Assembly (NCBI GenBank): GCA_026004655.1
Contig: BPJO01000008.1
Span: 1 to 64,000 of the forward strand
DNA: 64,000 nt
DNA from: Phycisphaerae bacterium
Lineage (GTDB): Bacteria > Planctomycetota > Phycisphaerae > Tepidisphaerales > Tepidisphaeraceae
Reading direction: 5' to 3'
In this document: positions 1 through 9,357 of the stretch, in pieces
How the letters are laid out: every line of letters starts with the position of its first letter
Numbering within the stretch: position 1 is the stretch's first letter
Program-made: the position numbers and the translations under genes
Notes under the pieces: model-generated
The model's input: only the letters and a program-made list of their open reading frames with translations
The model's database searches: none
Told to the model about the DNA's origin: nothing

Positions 1-871
1 AATCCCGCAATCCCGGATCTCTTTCCGGATCGGCGATGATTTCAATTCCATTGACCCGAAAAATGTTCCGGAATACCCGAGCGGTAAAAAGAGGGGGATT
101 GTTGACCGTTACCGAAATCGGTTTGGCATTGGATGCAGGTGTCTGACCCCGGAGGATGATATCGTCCGACCCGGCTGCACGGGATAACCACACCGCGTTC
201 TGCTTACCCTGAACACAGGTATTACGAACAGGAATATCGGCGCCCGGCGGATCGGTCGAATAGTCCACGATCTGACCCTGACCACGGGTTGTTAGATAAA
301 AATCTAGACAGTTGGCGTTGAAGTTCAACCCGGCGACGCCGGCGACATATCGTTTGTGAATCTGATCTGAAGGCCAGTTGGGGTGCTGATATTGCTGATC
401 AAAAATCGCATCGTCGTAGAAAAACCGTTGGGCTTTACGGAGTCCGCGGGGTTTGAGTGCTTCTGCCCATTTTTCAAACAACGTGGTGCTCTTCCAGTTC
501 ACTTTTTCCAGTAATTCAGCATCACCAAGGGTCGGATCTCCATCCCCGATTAGCCCGATATCATCCCCCTTTTGCACCAGCTTTGTCCTAAAGACAAAGT
601 CCCGACCTAAAAGGTCCAGTGCCGCGGAAGTGGTCACCAGTTTCAGATTGCTGGCAGGAATTAATCGTTTATCCGCTTGGTATTCGTAGACGGTCTGATC
701 TTCTTCCGGGCTTTTCCCCAACCGGACGATTTTAATACCGACTTCAACGTTTTTCAGGTAAGGCTCGGACAAAACTCCATTAACGGATGTTTGAACATCC
801 GCACACACCCTGTTTCCCTGAAGGAAAAACCCAAGGATCAGGCAAATCCCTGCCAATCGTTTCCGGTCCAT
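1..871 (-). CDS. dacB: D-alanyl-D-alanine carboxypeptidase/endopeptidase (PBP4 family, S13), 3' end outside window
   Basis: Only the first 290 codons lie in the window; the reading frame runs off the left edge. The protein begins with a signal peptide (hydrophobic stretch near residues 6-20, ending near Val-Cys-Ala-Asp). It then shows the S13 nucleophile motif PASNLK (SxxK) around residues 70-76, followed by the family's usual 'LVTTSAAL' and 'GDGDPTL' segments. Family members trim or cleave peptidoglycan stem peptides in the periplasm. The ATG at 871 was chosen because it directly precedes the signal peptide. The gene lies 35 bases downstream of rseP on the same strand, so dxr-rseP-dacB probably form one transcript. 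The SxN and KTG motifs cannot be checked because the C-terminal part is missing. Confidence 0.88.
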   Translation of the reverse strand, partial: MDRKRLAGICLILGFFLQGNRVCADVQTSVNGVLSEPYLKNVEVGIKIVRLGKSPEEDQTVYEYQADKRLIPASNLKLVTTSAALDLLGRDFVFRTKLVQKGDDIGLIGDGDPTLGDAELLEKVNWKSTTLFEKWAEALKPRGLRKAQRFFYDDAIFDQQYQHPNWPSDQIHKRYVAGVAGLNFNANCLDFYLTTRGQGQIVDYSTDPPGADIPVRNTCVQGKQNAVWLSRAAGSDDIILRGQTPASNAKPISVTVNNPPLFTARVFRNIFRVNGIEIIADPERDPGLRD

Positions 872-906
872 CGGACCAGAAATCTACCCCATCCTTTACT
901 GATTCG

Positions 907-2947
907 CTAGCCAAATATTCGCAGGATGTCGTGATACGTGACGAAAAGGAACAGGGATCCGAGCAGCGCCAGACCAAAAAATTGAGCGGCATTCTGTAAC
1001 CGGGGTGACGGGGGTCTGCCTGTCAATTTTTCCAGCACGAGAAATAGAAACAGTCCTCCGTCAACGATCGGAATAGGCAGGAAGTTCACGACCGCCAGAT
1101 TGGCCGAGATCATGGCAGTGAACCAAAGCAGATAATCAATGCCTCGATCGGCCGCAGAGCTTCCGGCCGACAGGATTCCGATCGGTCCGGAAAGATTCTT
1201 CAACGGTACAGTGCCTTGGATGAGTCGCTGAAGCGTTAAATAAACTTGGAAGATCGATTGCTTGGTTTCTTCGATTCCCCATTTGCCTGCCAAGATCGGA
1301 TTGGTGGTACGTCTGGGTTCGATCAGTTGGGCCAGTGGTAATGAATGGGTGTATCGCAGCTCCTGTAGTTGCGAAAACTCAGCCTCACTCAGGTCAAACG
1401 ACAGATCGACCGTTTCGTTTCCTCGTAAAACCGTAACAGATATGGTTTGTGAAGTCGCACTTCGCATCAAGCGGATCACATCGAACCAGCTTTGGACCGG
1501 CTGATGGTTTACACGGATAATTTGATCTCCTATGTGAACGCCTGACTCGGTTGCTGATGAGTGATCGATCAATTCGCCCACCACTGCCCGTTCGGATTCA
1601 TACCCGACACCGACGCCTATGGTGTTGTTGGGTTTGACATCAACCGGATCCAAAGACTGACCATTGCGAAGCAGGTGCAAACGCACGCGATGCCCGGCTT
1701 TGGCGGCTTCTCCGATCCAACGGACAAAGTCTTCCGCATTGACGGGTCGAAGGGCATCGGCCGTTTCGACAATGGATAATTGCTCCACCACGTCACCGGG
1801 CTTGATCCCGGTTTTGTACGCCGGTGAATCCTGAATCACAGACTTGATTCGGACCCTGGGACGCATCCCTGCCACGGATAACGCATCATCCCCAAAAGCA
1901 GAAAATTGCAAATCCGGGGTCAGTAGATACTCGTGAACCGATTGATCGGAATGCCGAATAGTTAAACGGATCGGTTTCCCGTCGTACTGTTGGATCGCGC
2001 GATCGAGCTTGTAATATTCGGTCGGACTTACTTCGATCCCGTTGATGGCCACGATCCTGCTACCGGGAGGCAAAGCGTCGATCTCAGGAGAAATGAACCT
2101 TTGTTCGGATCGGACTTTGCCCAGGCCCGATTCCAGACTCAAACCGGGCATGATCCCGATGGCGGGCATGTTGTAACTGGCTTGGGTACGAACCGGTCTT
2201 ATTTTCAGCGTCAGTGGTTCGGGATGTTCGGGACGTTGGACAACAAAAACGGCCTGCTCATCGTCTCGCAATAACGCCACATTCATGGCGATCTTCGTGT
2301 AGTCCTCTTGCTTCGATCCGTTGATCGTCTGAATCCGATCCCCGACCTGCAATCCTCCCTGCATAGCCGGTGAGCCCGAAGCCACATATCCCACAACCGC
2401 TGGGGGGGAATTAAAACCGATCAAAAACAACAAAACGTATAGGACGAACGCCAGAATGACATTCATGATCACCCCGGCACTGATGATAACCATGCGTTTT
2501 CCGACCGATTTGGCGCCAAATGCATGAGGATCGTCGGCTGCGACGTCACTAACGGGTCTTAGATCGTCCTGACCGGTCGGTCTGACATACCCGCCGATCG
2601 GAATCCAGCTCAGTCGATACTCGGTCTCCCCCCATCCCCAGCTTTTTGGCAATTTCGTATCTTTCAAATGTGGAAAGACTCGAAGCCGGTCGAGAACTTC
2701 CGGACTGTTCATGAGCCTGGTCGATGCGACGATCAAACTCTTCCTGGGTGCTACCCCAATGAAAGCCTTGGCGACCGATCCCCGCAAACCGAATCCCGAT
2801 CCCTTTCCGCCAACTGATCAAAGCCTGACCCATTCCCACGGCAAATTGTTCGACCCGAACCCCCGCCCACCGGGCAGCCAGAAAATGTCCCAGTTCGTGC
2901 CAGAAAATCACAAACCCGAACGCCAACAGAACAAGAAGAATATTCAT
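907..2947 (-). pseudogene. rseP: RIP metalloprotease RseP (site-2 protease), broken by a +1 frameshift
   Basis: This is an intramembrane zinc protease. The N-terminal part (from the ATG at 2947) has the catalytic HELGH near residue 18. The rest is in another frame and carries 'GETEYRLSWIPIGGYV', four PDZ-like segments and the second active-site motif NFLPIPIVDGG near the C-terminus. The frames join best if one base is removed from the C6 run at 2628-2633 (G6 on the coding strand); the join then reads LGMGETEYRLSW, as in planctomycete homologues. The restored protein would be about 679 residues, longer than the roughly 450 of E. coli RseP, because of the extra PDZ-like segments. The gene follows dxr by 47 bases. 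It may be a real lesion or a homopolymer sequencing error; the rest of the gene shows no decay. Confidence 0.85.
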
Positions 2948-2994
2948 CGTATCGTCTAACCTTCAGGTAGGAACGCCGGACGGTTATTCCGACG

Positions 2995-4155
2995 TCAGCC
3001 TTGTCTGCGAATCCATGCCTCTGCCGTTCTCCTTGCCCACTGATCGGCTTGCAGCAGATCGTCCAAAGTGGGATTCAGGATCACATGATGTTGGGCGATT
3101 GTATTCTCAACCACCCGCCAGATCATCCCGAAACGGATCTTTTCCGCCAAAAACGCCGAAACGGCGGTCTCATTAGCGGCATTCATAACCGCCCCGAGTG
3201 TTCCACGGACCCGAATGACCTCATAGGCAATACTCAAAGCCGGAAAGCGTTTGGGGTCCGGGGGTTCGAAGTGCAGGGCCCATTCAGAGGTCCAATCCAT
3301 TCTCTTCCCACAACCCGATAGACGTTCGGGATATGTGATCGCGTACTGAATCGGGGTTTTCATGTCCGGAGGAGACAACTGTGCGATCACACTACCGTCA
3401 ACGAACTCGACCATTGAATGAATGACCGACTCGGGATGAATGACTACCTCGATCTGATCCGGTTCCAAGTCAAAAAGCCAGGCGGCTTCAATGATCTCTG
3501 CAGCCTTGTTGAACATGGTGGCCGAGTCGATCGTGATCTTCTCCCCCATGTTCCAGGTGGGATGTCGCAATGCGTCCCGTGGACGCGCGTTTTCCATTTC
3601 GCTGAGGGAAGCCTTTCGGAAAGGCCCACCCGATGCCGTCAGAATGACACGTCTGATTTCTTGACGCCGACCGGCCTGCATGGCTTGGAAAACGGCCGAA
3701 TGCTCAGAATCAATAGGAAGGATCTCCGTCTGACGTTGACGTGCCCGGGGGATCAAAAGAGAACCGGCGATCACCAGCGCCTCTTTATTAGCCAGAAGCA
3801 ACTTTTTTCCGGCATCGACCGCAGACACCGCTGCAGGTAAACCCGCAGCCCCGACGACCGCGCTGAGCACTATATCGACCTGTGGGTGCTGAACCAGATC
3901 GATCAGTCCGGACGGACCAAAAAAACACTCCACTCCCATCTGACCAAACAGAGATCTCAAATAAGCCGTATCGGATTCGCCGGTCACCGCAATCGCGACG
4001 GGACGCAGTCGTCGTGTCTGTTCGATCAACTGATCCACCCGGGAATGGGTGCTCAGAGCTACCGCACGGTACGGTGGACCGAGGTGTTGAATCACCTCGG
4101 CTGCACTGCAACCGATCGAACCGGTCGATCCGAGAATGGCAATCCTTGTGCTCAA
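2995..4155 (-). CDS. dxr: 1-deoxy-D-xylulose 5-phosphate reductoisomerase
   Basis: The enzyme converts DXP to 2-C-methyl-D-erythritol 4-phosphate with NADPH, the committed step of the MEP isoprenoid pathway, in the cytoplasm. The NADPH-binding GSTGSIG lies at residues 9-15. LLANKEALV and the metal/substrate segment LPIDSEHSA follow, with the flexible-loop region near 'NMGEKITIDSATM'. The 386-residue length is normal. The chosen start is a TTG at 4155, because the protein begins there with MSTRIAILGSTGSIG and a -10 box (TATATT) lies 8 bases upstream. This is the first gene of the dxr-rseP-dacB unit, a common bacterial pairing of dxr with rseP. Confidence 0.95.
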   Translation of the reverse strand: MSTRIAILGSTGSIGCSAAEVIQHLGPPYRAVALSTHSRVDQLIEQTRRLRPVAIAVTGESDTAYLRSLFGQMGVECFFGPSGLIDLVQHPQVDIVLSAVVGAAGLPAAVSAVDAGKKLLLANKEALVIAGSLLIPRARQRQTEILPIDSEHSAVFQAMQAGRRQEIRRVILTASGGPFRKASLSEMENARPRDALRHPTWNMGEKITIDSATMFNKAAEIIEAAWLFDLEPDQIEVVIHPESVIHSMVEFVDGSVIAQLSPPDMKTPIQYAITYPERLSGCGKRMDWTSEWALHFEPPDPKRFPALSIAYEVIRVRGTLGAVMNAANETAVSAFLAEKIRFGMIWRVVENTIAQHHVILNPTLDDLLQADQWARRTAEAWIRRQG

Positions 4156-4163
4156 GTGATGAA

Positions 4164-4169
4164 AATATA
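4164..4169 (-). promoter_or_regulatory. -10 box of dxr, leaderless arrangement
   Basis: On the minus strand TATATT ends 8 bases before the TTG start of dxr. Transcription from it would begin at or next to the start codon, and no Shine-Dalgarno sequence is present. No clear -35 was found. Confidence 0.4.
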
Positions 4170-4239
4170 GTCAGCGGATCGATCTGTGTCACTTCAGACA
4201 ACCTCCAAAAACTCCCGCGACGACCGGCTTACAGACGGT

Positions 4240-4245
4240 TATAAT
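4240..4245 (+). promoter_or_regulatory. -10 box of phoH, leaderless arrangement
   Basis: A perfect TATAAT ends 8 bases before the GTG start of phoH. The -35 region is weak. The geometry predicts an mRNA that starts at or within a few bases of the start codon. Confidence 0.5.
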
Positions 4246-4253
4246 GAGTTACC

Positions 4254-5183
4254 GTGAACTTGAGTATCTCGATCGAAAATCCGGACAAGCGAACCGCCCT
4301 TTTGGGGATTGCTGACCGCAATCTGCGTTTGCTGAGAGAAACCTTCAGCGTGCAGATCAGCGTGCGTGATGATGAAATTCGTCTCGGAGGAACCAACGAC
4401 CAGGTAGAAAAAGCCGCAGCCGTACTCGACCGACTGCAAAGGCGTCTTCGTCGTCAGGACCATTTGACAGCAGAAGATGTCTCTCAGGCTTTTCGCGAAG
4501 CCCAACATGCTCACGCCGCCGCCGGCGCGATCGATGTTTACGTTCGTGGTCATGCCGTCCGTGCCAAAACTCCCGGTCAACAGGCCTATGTGGACGCGAT
4601 TTTCAAAAACGACCTGACCTTCGCGGTAGGACCCGCCGGGACCGGTAAAACCTATCTTGCCGTAGCCGCAGCAGCCTCATTATTAAAACAAGGCAAAGCC
4701 AGACGACTGATCCTCGCCCGTCCCGCCGTCGAAGCCGGGGAACGACTTGGTTTTCTCCCCGGAGATCTTCAACAGAAGGTCAATCCTTATTTGCGTCCGT
4801 TGTTCGACGCGCTTCACGACATGATCGATATCGAGCAGGTCAAACGTTTCATGATGAATGACATCATTGAAGTCATTCCGCTGGCTTTTATGCGTGGACG
4901 GACGCTCAATGAATCCGTGATCATTCTGGACGAAGCCCAGAACACCACCGTCAGCCAAATGCTGATGTTCCTGACACGACTGGGTAATGAGAGCAAAATG
5001 ATTGTCACCGGCGACGATTCGCAGATCGATCTTCCCGAGCATGTTGAATCGGGTCTGATCGACGCATTGAAGCGTCTGAAAGGAATCAAGGGAATCGGAA
5101 TGGTTCATCTGGACAAAACAGATATTGTTCGACACCGTCTCGTCCAGAACATCGTCAAGGCCTACGAACATGAAACGACCTGA
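4254..5183 (+). CDS. phoH: PhoH-like ATPase
   Basis: This is a P-loop NTPase of the PhoH/YbeZ family, which in other bacteria is linked to RNA metabolism and ribosome maturation together with YbeY. Walker A GPAGTGKT is at residues 126-133, Walker B VIILDEAQN is near residue 222, and the sensor segment TGDDSQIDLP follows. An N-terminal region of about 90 residues precedes the ATPase domain, as usual. The 309-residue length is normal. The GTG at 4254 is supported by the N-terminal alignment and by a TATAAT 8 bases upstream. It is transcribed divergently from dxr. No ybeY follows within the window; the next gene is gltD. Confidence 0.93.
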   Translation: MNLSISIENPDKRTALLGIADRNLRLLRETFSVQISVRDDEIRLGGTNDQVEKAAAVLDRLQRRLRRQDHLTAEDVSQAFREAQHAHAAAGAIDVYVRGHAVRAKTPGQQAYVDAIFKNDLTFAVGPAGTGKTYLAVAAAASLLKQGKARRLILARPAVEAGERLGFLPGDLQQKVNPYLRPLFDALHDMIDIEQVKRFMMNDIIEVIPLAFMRGRTLNESVIILDEAQNTTVSQMLMFLTRLGNESKMIVTGDDSQIDLPEHVESGLIDALKRLKGIKGIGMVHLDKTDIVRHRLVQNIVKAYEHETT

Positions 5184-5229
5184 TCGACGGGTTGTTTCAA
5201 AAAACCATTTCAAGCCATCAGATCAGCCG

Positions 5230-5253
5230 ATTGGACCAAAGAATCGGTCCAAT
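5230..5253 (+). terminator. Hairpin after phoH, weak terminator candidate
   Basis: A perfect 8-bp stem (ATTGGACC / GGTCCAAT) with an 8-base loop lies 47 bases after the phoH stop. No T tract follows, so it may only protect the 3' end. Confidence 0.35.
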
Positions 5254-5384
5254 TGACGCACTATGCAACGTATCCGCAAAAGTGGTATATTCGCTTCCGG
5301 ACGCAGCGAGGAGGCCGCACGTTTTCGTCCTCTTTTTTGCAAGCCATTAAATAAACTGGGTTTATGTGATTTGCGAGGTCTGGC

Positions 5385-6854
5385 ATGGGTAAACCAACTG
5401 GTTTCAAGGAGTTTGTGCGTGAGATGCCGACACGTCGGAGCGTGGAGCTTCGGGTAATGGACTACTCCGATGTCTATAACCCTATGCCAGAAGACAAGTT
5501 ACGGACGCAGGGTGCCCGGTGCATGGATTGCGGCGTGCCTTACTGCAATAACGGGTGTCCGCTGGGCAACATCATTCCAGAGTTCAATGATTTTGTATAC
5601 CGGGGCCGATTCCGGGACGCTTTGGACGTCTTGCTAAAGACCAACAACTTCCCCGAGTTCACGGGTCAGGTTTGCCCGGCCCCTTGCGAAGAAGCATGCA
5701 CACTGAACATCTGGAAAACCCCCGTTACCATCAAATTAATCGAATGGAATATCATCAACCATGCTTGGAAGAATGGCTGGATGACACCCCGTCCGCCTTC
5801 GATTCGTACGGGAAAAAAAGTGGCTGTCATCGGATCAGGTCCTGCGGGTCTGGCAACCGCAGCCCAGCTGAACAAGGCAGGTCATTGGGTCACGGTATTC
5901 GAACGAGCCGACCGGATCGGGGGGCTCTTAACCTACGGAATTCCTAATTTTAAGTTGGAAAAATGGGTCGTGGATCGACGCATCAAACTGATGGAATCCG
6001 AGGGCATTAAGTTCTTAACCAATGCCAACGTCGGGTTTAATGTCAAGATTGATGATCTGCGTCGTGAGTTCGATGCCATTTGCATTTGCATCGGTTCGAC
6101 AACACCACGCGACCTGCCCGTCCCCGGACGCGAGCTGTCAGGAATCCATTTTGCGATGGATTTCCTCCCCCAACAGACCCAAAAAGTGCTCGGTGATGAA
6201 GTCCGGGACCAAATTTCCGCTCAGGGAAAGCATGTCGTAGTCATCGGAGGAGGTGATACAGGGGCAGACTGTGTGGGCACTTCCGTTCGACAAGGGGCTA
6301 AAAGCGTTCGTCAGATCGAATTGCTTCCTAAACCCCCCGCCGATCGCACACCGGACATGCCTTGGCCTTACTGGCCGATGATTTTACGTGTTTCGACCTC
6401 TCACGAAGAAGCCGCCGACCGACTCAACAATCGACAAGAGATCCGGGATTGGTCGATCAACACCAAACGTTTCAGCGGCGAAAATGGGGTGGTCAAAAAG
6501 CTCCACGCAATTCGTTTGGAATGGACCAAGGGCCCGGACGGTCGAATGAACATGACCGAAGTTCCGGGAAGTGATTTTGAACTGGATTGCGACCTCTGTC
6601 TGCTCGCGATGGGATTTGTGGGTCCGGAAAAAGGAGGACTCATCGAACAACTGGGGTTAAAACTCGACCCACGAGGAAACATCCTCGTAAACGACAAATA
6701 TGAAACAAGTACTGAAGGCGTTTTCGCAGCAGGAGATGCCCGACGAGGTCAGTCGTTGGTAGTCTGGGCCTTGTCCGAAGGTCGATGTGCCGCTGCCAAG
6801 ATCGATGAGTTCCTCATGGGAAGGACCGATTTACCCCATCTCAAACTGTTCTGA
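5385..6854 (+). CDS. gltD: Glutamate synthase (NADPH) small subunit
   Basis: This is the electron-input subunit of NADPH-GOGAT, which passes electrons from NADPH through FAD and iron-sulfur clusters to the large subunit for glutamate synthesis. The N-terminal cysteine clusters CMDCGVPYC...GCPLGN (about residues 46-62) and CPAPCEEAC (about 98-107) bind [4Fe-4S] centres. An FAD-binding motif VAVIGSGPAGLATA lies near residue 146 and an NADPH-binding VVVIGGGDTGADC near 285. The 489-residue length matches the family. The ATG at 5385 is preceded by a weak GAGG. The large subunit gltB is not adjacent, so the gene stands alone here. The leader of about 130 bases upstream contains an AGGAGG that is not placed to serve this start. 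Confidence 0.95.
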   Translation: MGKPTGFKEFVREMPTRRSVELRVMDYSDVYNPMPEDKLRTQGARCMDCGVPYCNNGCPLGNIIPEFNDFVYRGRFRDALDVLLKTNNFPEFTGQVCPAPCEEACTLNIWKTPVTIKLIEWNIINHAWKNGWMTPRPPSIRTGKKVAVIGSGPAGLATAAQLNKAGHWVTVFERADRIGGLLTYGIPNFKLEKWVVDRRIKLMESEGIKFLTNANVGFNVKIDDLRREFDAICICIGSTTPRDLPVPGRELSGIHFAMDFLPQQTQKVLGDEVRDQISAQGKHVVVIGGGDTGADCVGTSVRQGAKSVRQIELLPKPPADRTPDMPWPYWPMILRVSTSHEEAADRLNNRQEIRDWSINTKRFSGENGVVKKLHAIRLEWTKGPDGRMNMTEVPGSDFELDCDLCLLAMGFVGPEKGGLIEQLGLKLDPRGNILVNDKYETSTEGVFAAGDARRGQSLVVWALSEGRCAAAKIDEFLMGRTDLPHLKLF

Positions 6855-6894
6855 ATGTCGCAAACGAGTTGGCGCAACATTTTCTTGCGACATT
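6854..6894 (+). terminator. Long inverted repeat after gltD
   Basis: A perfect 10-bp inverted repeat (AATGTCGCAA / TTGCGACATT) with a 21-base loop overlaps the last base of the gltD stop codon. It is followed by TTGATGAATTTTT. It probably ends or stabilises the gltD transcript. The 3' part of the long spacer to lpxC (about 6895-7060) shows nothing else recognisable. Confidence 0.45.
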
Positions 6895-7085
6895 TTGATG
6901 AATTTTTCCCCTCAGTCCCTCGTTTTTCCATAAGAAACCGAGTTTCCTCGCTCGGATGGCCGTTCATCAGCGCAGCAGAGCGGGAATGAATAGAAAACCT
7001 GGGACCTATGATCAGGATTACACAGCCCAATCGCTGATTGTTTTCCAGGACAACAGTGGCATATTCAACTCGAAACGGTTTTGGA

Positions 7086-7091
7086 TATACT
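7086..7091 (+). promoter_or_regulatory. -10 box of lpxC/fabZ
   Basis: TATACT ends 9 bases before the GTG at 7101, with a partial -35 (TTCAAC, 7064-7069) at a spacing of 16. It supports the GTG start and a near-leaderless transcript. Confidence 0.4.
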
Positions 7092-7100
7092 GATTCTTCT

Positions 7101-8426
7101 GTGAGTGAGCGTCTGCAGAAAACAATTGCCCGGGAAGTGCGACTTCGGGGCAAAGGGTTGTTTACGGGTGAACCCGCGGAACTGACCTTCACCCCCGCCG
7201 GTGTAGGAGCGGGCATAACGTTCATTCGTCGACTAGGGGAAAAAGTTGCTACGATCCCGGCTTTGATCCATAACGTTGTCAAACGTCCTCGTCGGACTTG
7301 TCTGAAGAACGGAACCCTTCAGATCGAAACCGTCGAACACGTCTTAGCAGCGTTGACCGGTCTTGGAATTGATAATGCAACAGTAACGGTATCTGAAACG
7401 ACCTCGGGAGAAATCCCGATGGGGGACGGTTCGTCGATGCAGTTCATCGATGCCTTGAATGACGCAGGGATTGTCGAACAGGACGGTAAAATCGAACCGT
7501 TGATTATCCGAAAGCCTTTGCAGGTATCCCTGGGAGACGCCACGTTGGCGGCGCTTCCGGGTCCTACCGACAAGCTGGAAATCATTTATGATTTTGAAGC
7601 CGGTCCTCCGATCGGACGTCAGGTGTTCGCGTTTCACCTTGGTGAAGATGATTTTCTTAAGGAAGTGGCTCCTGCGCGGACGTTCGTCTTCGAGCACGAA
7701 GCAGCGGAACTGCGCAAGCGTGGATTCGGAAATCACCTGACGGCCAAAGACCTGCTGGTGATTTCGTCGAACGGTCCGATGGAAAATGAGTTCCGATTTC
7801 CGGATGAATGTGTCAGACATAAGGTTCTGGACCTGATCGGTGATCTGACACTGGTAGGGCGTCCGATTTTCGGTCGTCTGGTCGCGCACAAGTCGGGGCA
7901 CGAGTTAAACCATCTGATGGCTCGTAGACTTCTGGAACACGCCGAAAATGCCTGGCGGGAGAATCTCCTGAAACGCGAGAACGTTGCGTTAGATATCCGA
8001 AAAATTCAAGGCATCCTTCCGCACCGGTTTCCGATGTTGCTCGTTGACCGGGTTCTGGAAATCGAAGGTGACACTCGTGCGGTAGGAATCAAGAATGTCA
8101 CCAACAACGATATTTTTTTCCAAGGACATTACCCCGGAACCCCGATCATGCCCGGGGTATTGATTGTCGAAGCTTTGGCACAGTTGGGAGGGATCCTGTT
8201 AAGCCAGAAACTCGAACACACTGGCAAGTTGGCCGTGCTGTTAAGTATGGACAAGGTCAAGATGCGTAATCCGGTTGTTCCCGGAGATCAGTTGCTTCTC
8301 GAAGCCATTGCTGTTCGTGTCAAAAGTCGAACCGGACACGTCCGATGTCGTGCTTATGTGCAGGACAAAGTAGCCGCCGAAGCGGATATCAAGTTCATGC
8401 TCGTTGATGCAGAACCCGTTGGATAA
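7101..8426 (+). CDS. lpxC/fabZ: Bifunctional UDP-3-O-acyl-N-acetylglucosamine deacetylase / (3R)-hydroxyacyl-ACP dehydratase
   Basis: This is a fused enzyme of about 441 residues. The first ~300 residues are LpxC, the zinc deacetylase that commits to lipid A synthesis: 'GKGLFTGEPAELTF' at the start, 'TVEHVLAALTGLGID' holding the first zinc His, and 'KVLDLIGDLTLVGRP' plus 'HKSGHELNHLMA' carrying further zinc and catalytic residues. The last ~130 residues are FabZ, a hot-dog fold dehydratase with 'HRFPMLLVDRV' (catalytic His) and 'GHYPGTPIMPGVLIVEALAQ' (catalytic Glu). This fusion is known in Bacteroidota and Planctomycetota. The frame is open upstream to 7038, but GTG 7101 fits both the family N-terminus and the -10 box. 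lpxA follows 76 bases later. Confidence 0.95.
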   Translation: MSERLQKTIAREVRLRGKGLFTGEPAELTFTPAGVGAGITFIRRLGEKVATIPALIHNVVKRPRRTCLKNGTLQIETVEHVLAALTGLGIDNATVTVSETTSGEIPMGDGSSMQFIDALNDAGIVEQDGKIEPLIIRKPLQVSLGDATLAALPGPTDKLEIIYDFEAGPPIGRQVFAFHLGEDDFLKEVAPARTFVFEHEAAELRKRGFGNHLTAKDLLVISSNGPMENEFRFPDECVRHKVLDLIGDLTLVGRPIFGRLVAHKSGHELNHLMARRLLEHAENAWRENLLKRENVALDIRKIQGILPHRFPMLLVDRVLEIEGDTRAVGIKNVTNNDIFFQGHYPGTPIMPGVLIVEALAQLGGILLSQKLEHTGKLAVLLSMDKVKMRNPVVPGDQLLLEAIAVRVKSRTGHVRCRAYVQDKVAAEADIKFMLVDAEPVG

Positions 8427-8502
8427 CCGTATGACGATTTCACGCGATCGATTCCGGAAACTGCCGTCGCAAGGTGATGACCTGGAGAAGAAATAACAAA
8501 AA

Positions 8503-9306
8503 ATGCCCAAGATTCACTCTCTAGCTTGTGTTAACCCGAATGCTCAGTTGGCTTCCGACGTTGAGATCGGACCGTTTTGTGTGATCGGTCCTCATGTCAG
8601 CATCGACTCCGGGTGCAAACTTTACAATAATGTCACGATCCTCGGTCATACCACGATCGGTAAAAACAATGTTTTTTATCCCAACGCGGTGATCGGAACT
8701 CCCCCTCAGGATCTGAAATACCGTGGAGGTCCGACACGGGTGCAGATCGGAGACAACAATCAGATCCGTGAAGCGGTCACCATCCAGTGTGGGACCGAAA
8801 CCGGTTCGGGTGTCACCATCGTCGGGTCCAATAATCTGTTGATGGTCAACTGTCATATCGGACACGATGCCCACTTCGGTGATAAATGCATTATCGGAAA
8901 CAATGTGATGATCGCCGGACACGTGCGTTGTCATGACGGTGTAGCCATGATGGGAGGCGTGGGAATTCACCATTTTGTTACTGTCGGCGAATATGCCTAC
9001 ATCGCCGGTTACGCACGAATTCACCACGATGTTCCACCTTATGTGAAAGTGGACGGGGCGGATCGGGTCCGGGCTTTGAACGCGCTCGGACTCAAACGTC
9101 ATGGGTTCAGCGATGAAGACATTGAACAACTCGAACGGGCAACACGACGTCTGTTCTTCGGACGCGAAAAACCCTTCAGCACGGTCTTGGCAGAGTTTGA
9201 TACCATGAACGGACTAAACCCCTGTGTCAAAAGGCTAATCGATTTCATTCATCAACGGAATCAGGGAAAGCACGGCCGATACCAGGAAGCGCTTCGTAGC
9301 CGATGA
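8503..9306 (+). CDS. lpxA: Acyl-ACP--UDP-N-acetylglucosamine O-acyltransferase
   Basis: LpxA transfers a 3-hydroxyacyl chain to UDP-GlcNAc, the first step of lipid A synthesis, in the cytoplasm. The protein is built of hexapeptide repeats (left-handed beta-helix) from about residue 5 to 190, with the catalytic-His segment 'VNCHIGHDAHFGD' near residues 115-127. A helical C-terminal domain of about 70 residues follows. The 267-residue length is normal. The ATG at 8503 gives the usual 'IHSLACVNPNAQL' N-terminus. Its place directly after lpxC/fabZ supports an outer membrane containing lipid A. Confidence 0.95.
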   Translation: MPKIHSLACVNPNAQLASDVEIGPFCVIGPHVSIDSGCKLYNNVTILGHTTIGKNNVFYPNAVIGTPPQDLKYRGGPTRVQIGDNNQIREAVTIQCGTETGSGVTIVGSNNLLMVNCHIGHDAHFGDKCIIGNNVMIAGHVRCHDGVAMMGGVGIHHFVTVGEYAYIAGYARIHHDVPPYVKVDGADRVRALNALGLKRHGFSDEDIEQLERATRRLFFGREKPFSTVLAEFDTMNGLNPCVKRLIDFIHQRNQGKHGRYQEALRSR

Positions 9307-9317
9307 ACTCCCCCCCG

Positions 9318-9345
9318 TTGTACCAGTTCGAACGGGACGTATAAT
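9318..9345 (+). promoter_or_regulatory. Promoter of lysC (TTGTAC-16-TATAAT)
   Basis: The -35 TTGTAC (9318-9323) and -10 TATAAT (9340-9345) are 16 bases apart, with the ATG 12 bases after the -10. The expected 5' UTR is 5 bases or less, and no Shine-Dalgarno sequence is seen. Confidence 0.55.
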
Positions 9346-9357
9346 CCGCCTTTTCCT

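Noticed and set aside
2549-2640. Continuation of the rseP N-terminal frame past the G6 run
   Set aside because: Sequence after the run has no family similarity, while the other frame matches RseP exactly.
7038-7100. Upstream start for lpxC/fabZ
   Set aside because: The extra 21 residues have no similarity to LpxC and the -10 box lies inside them.
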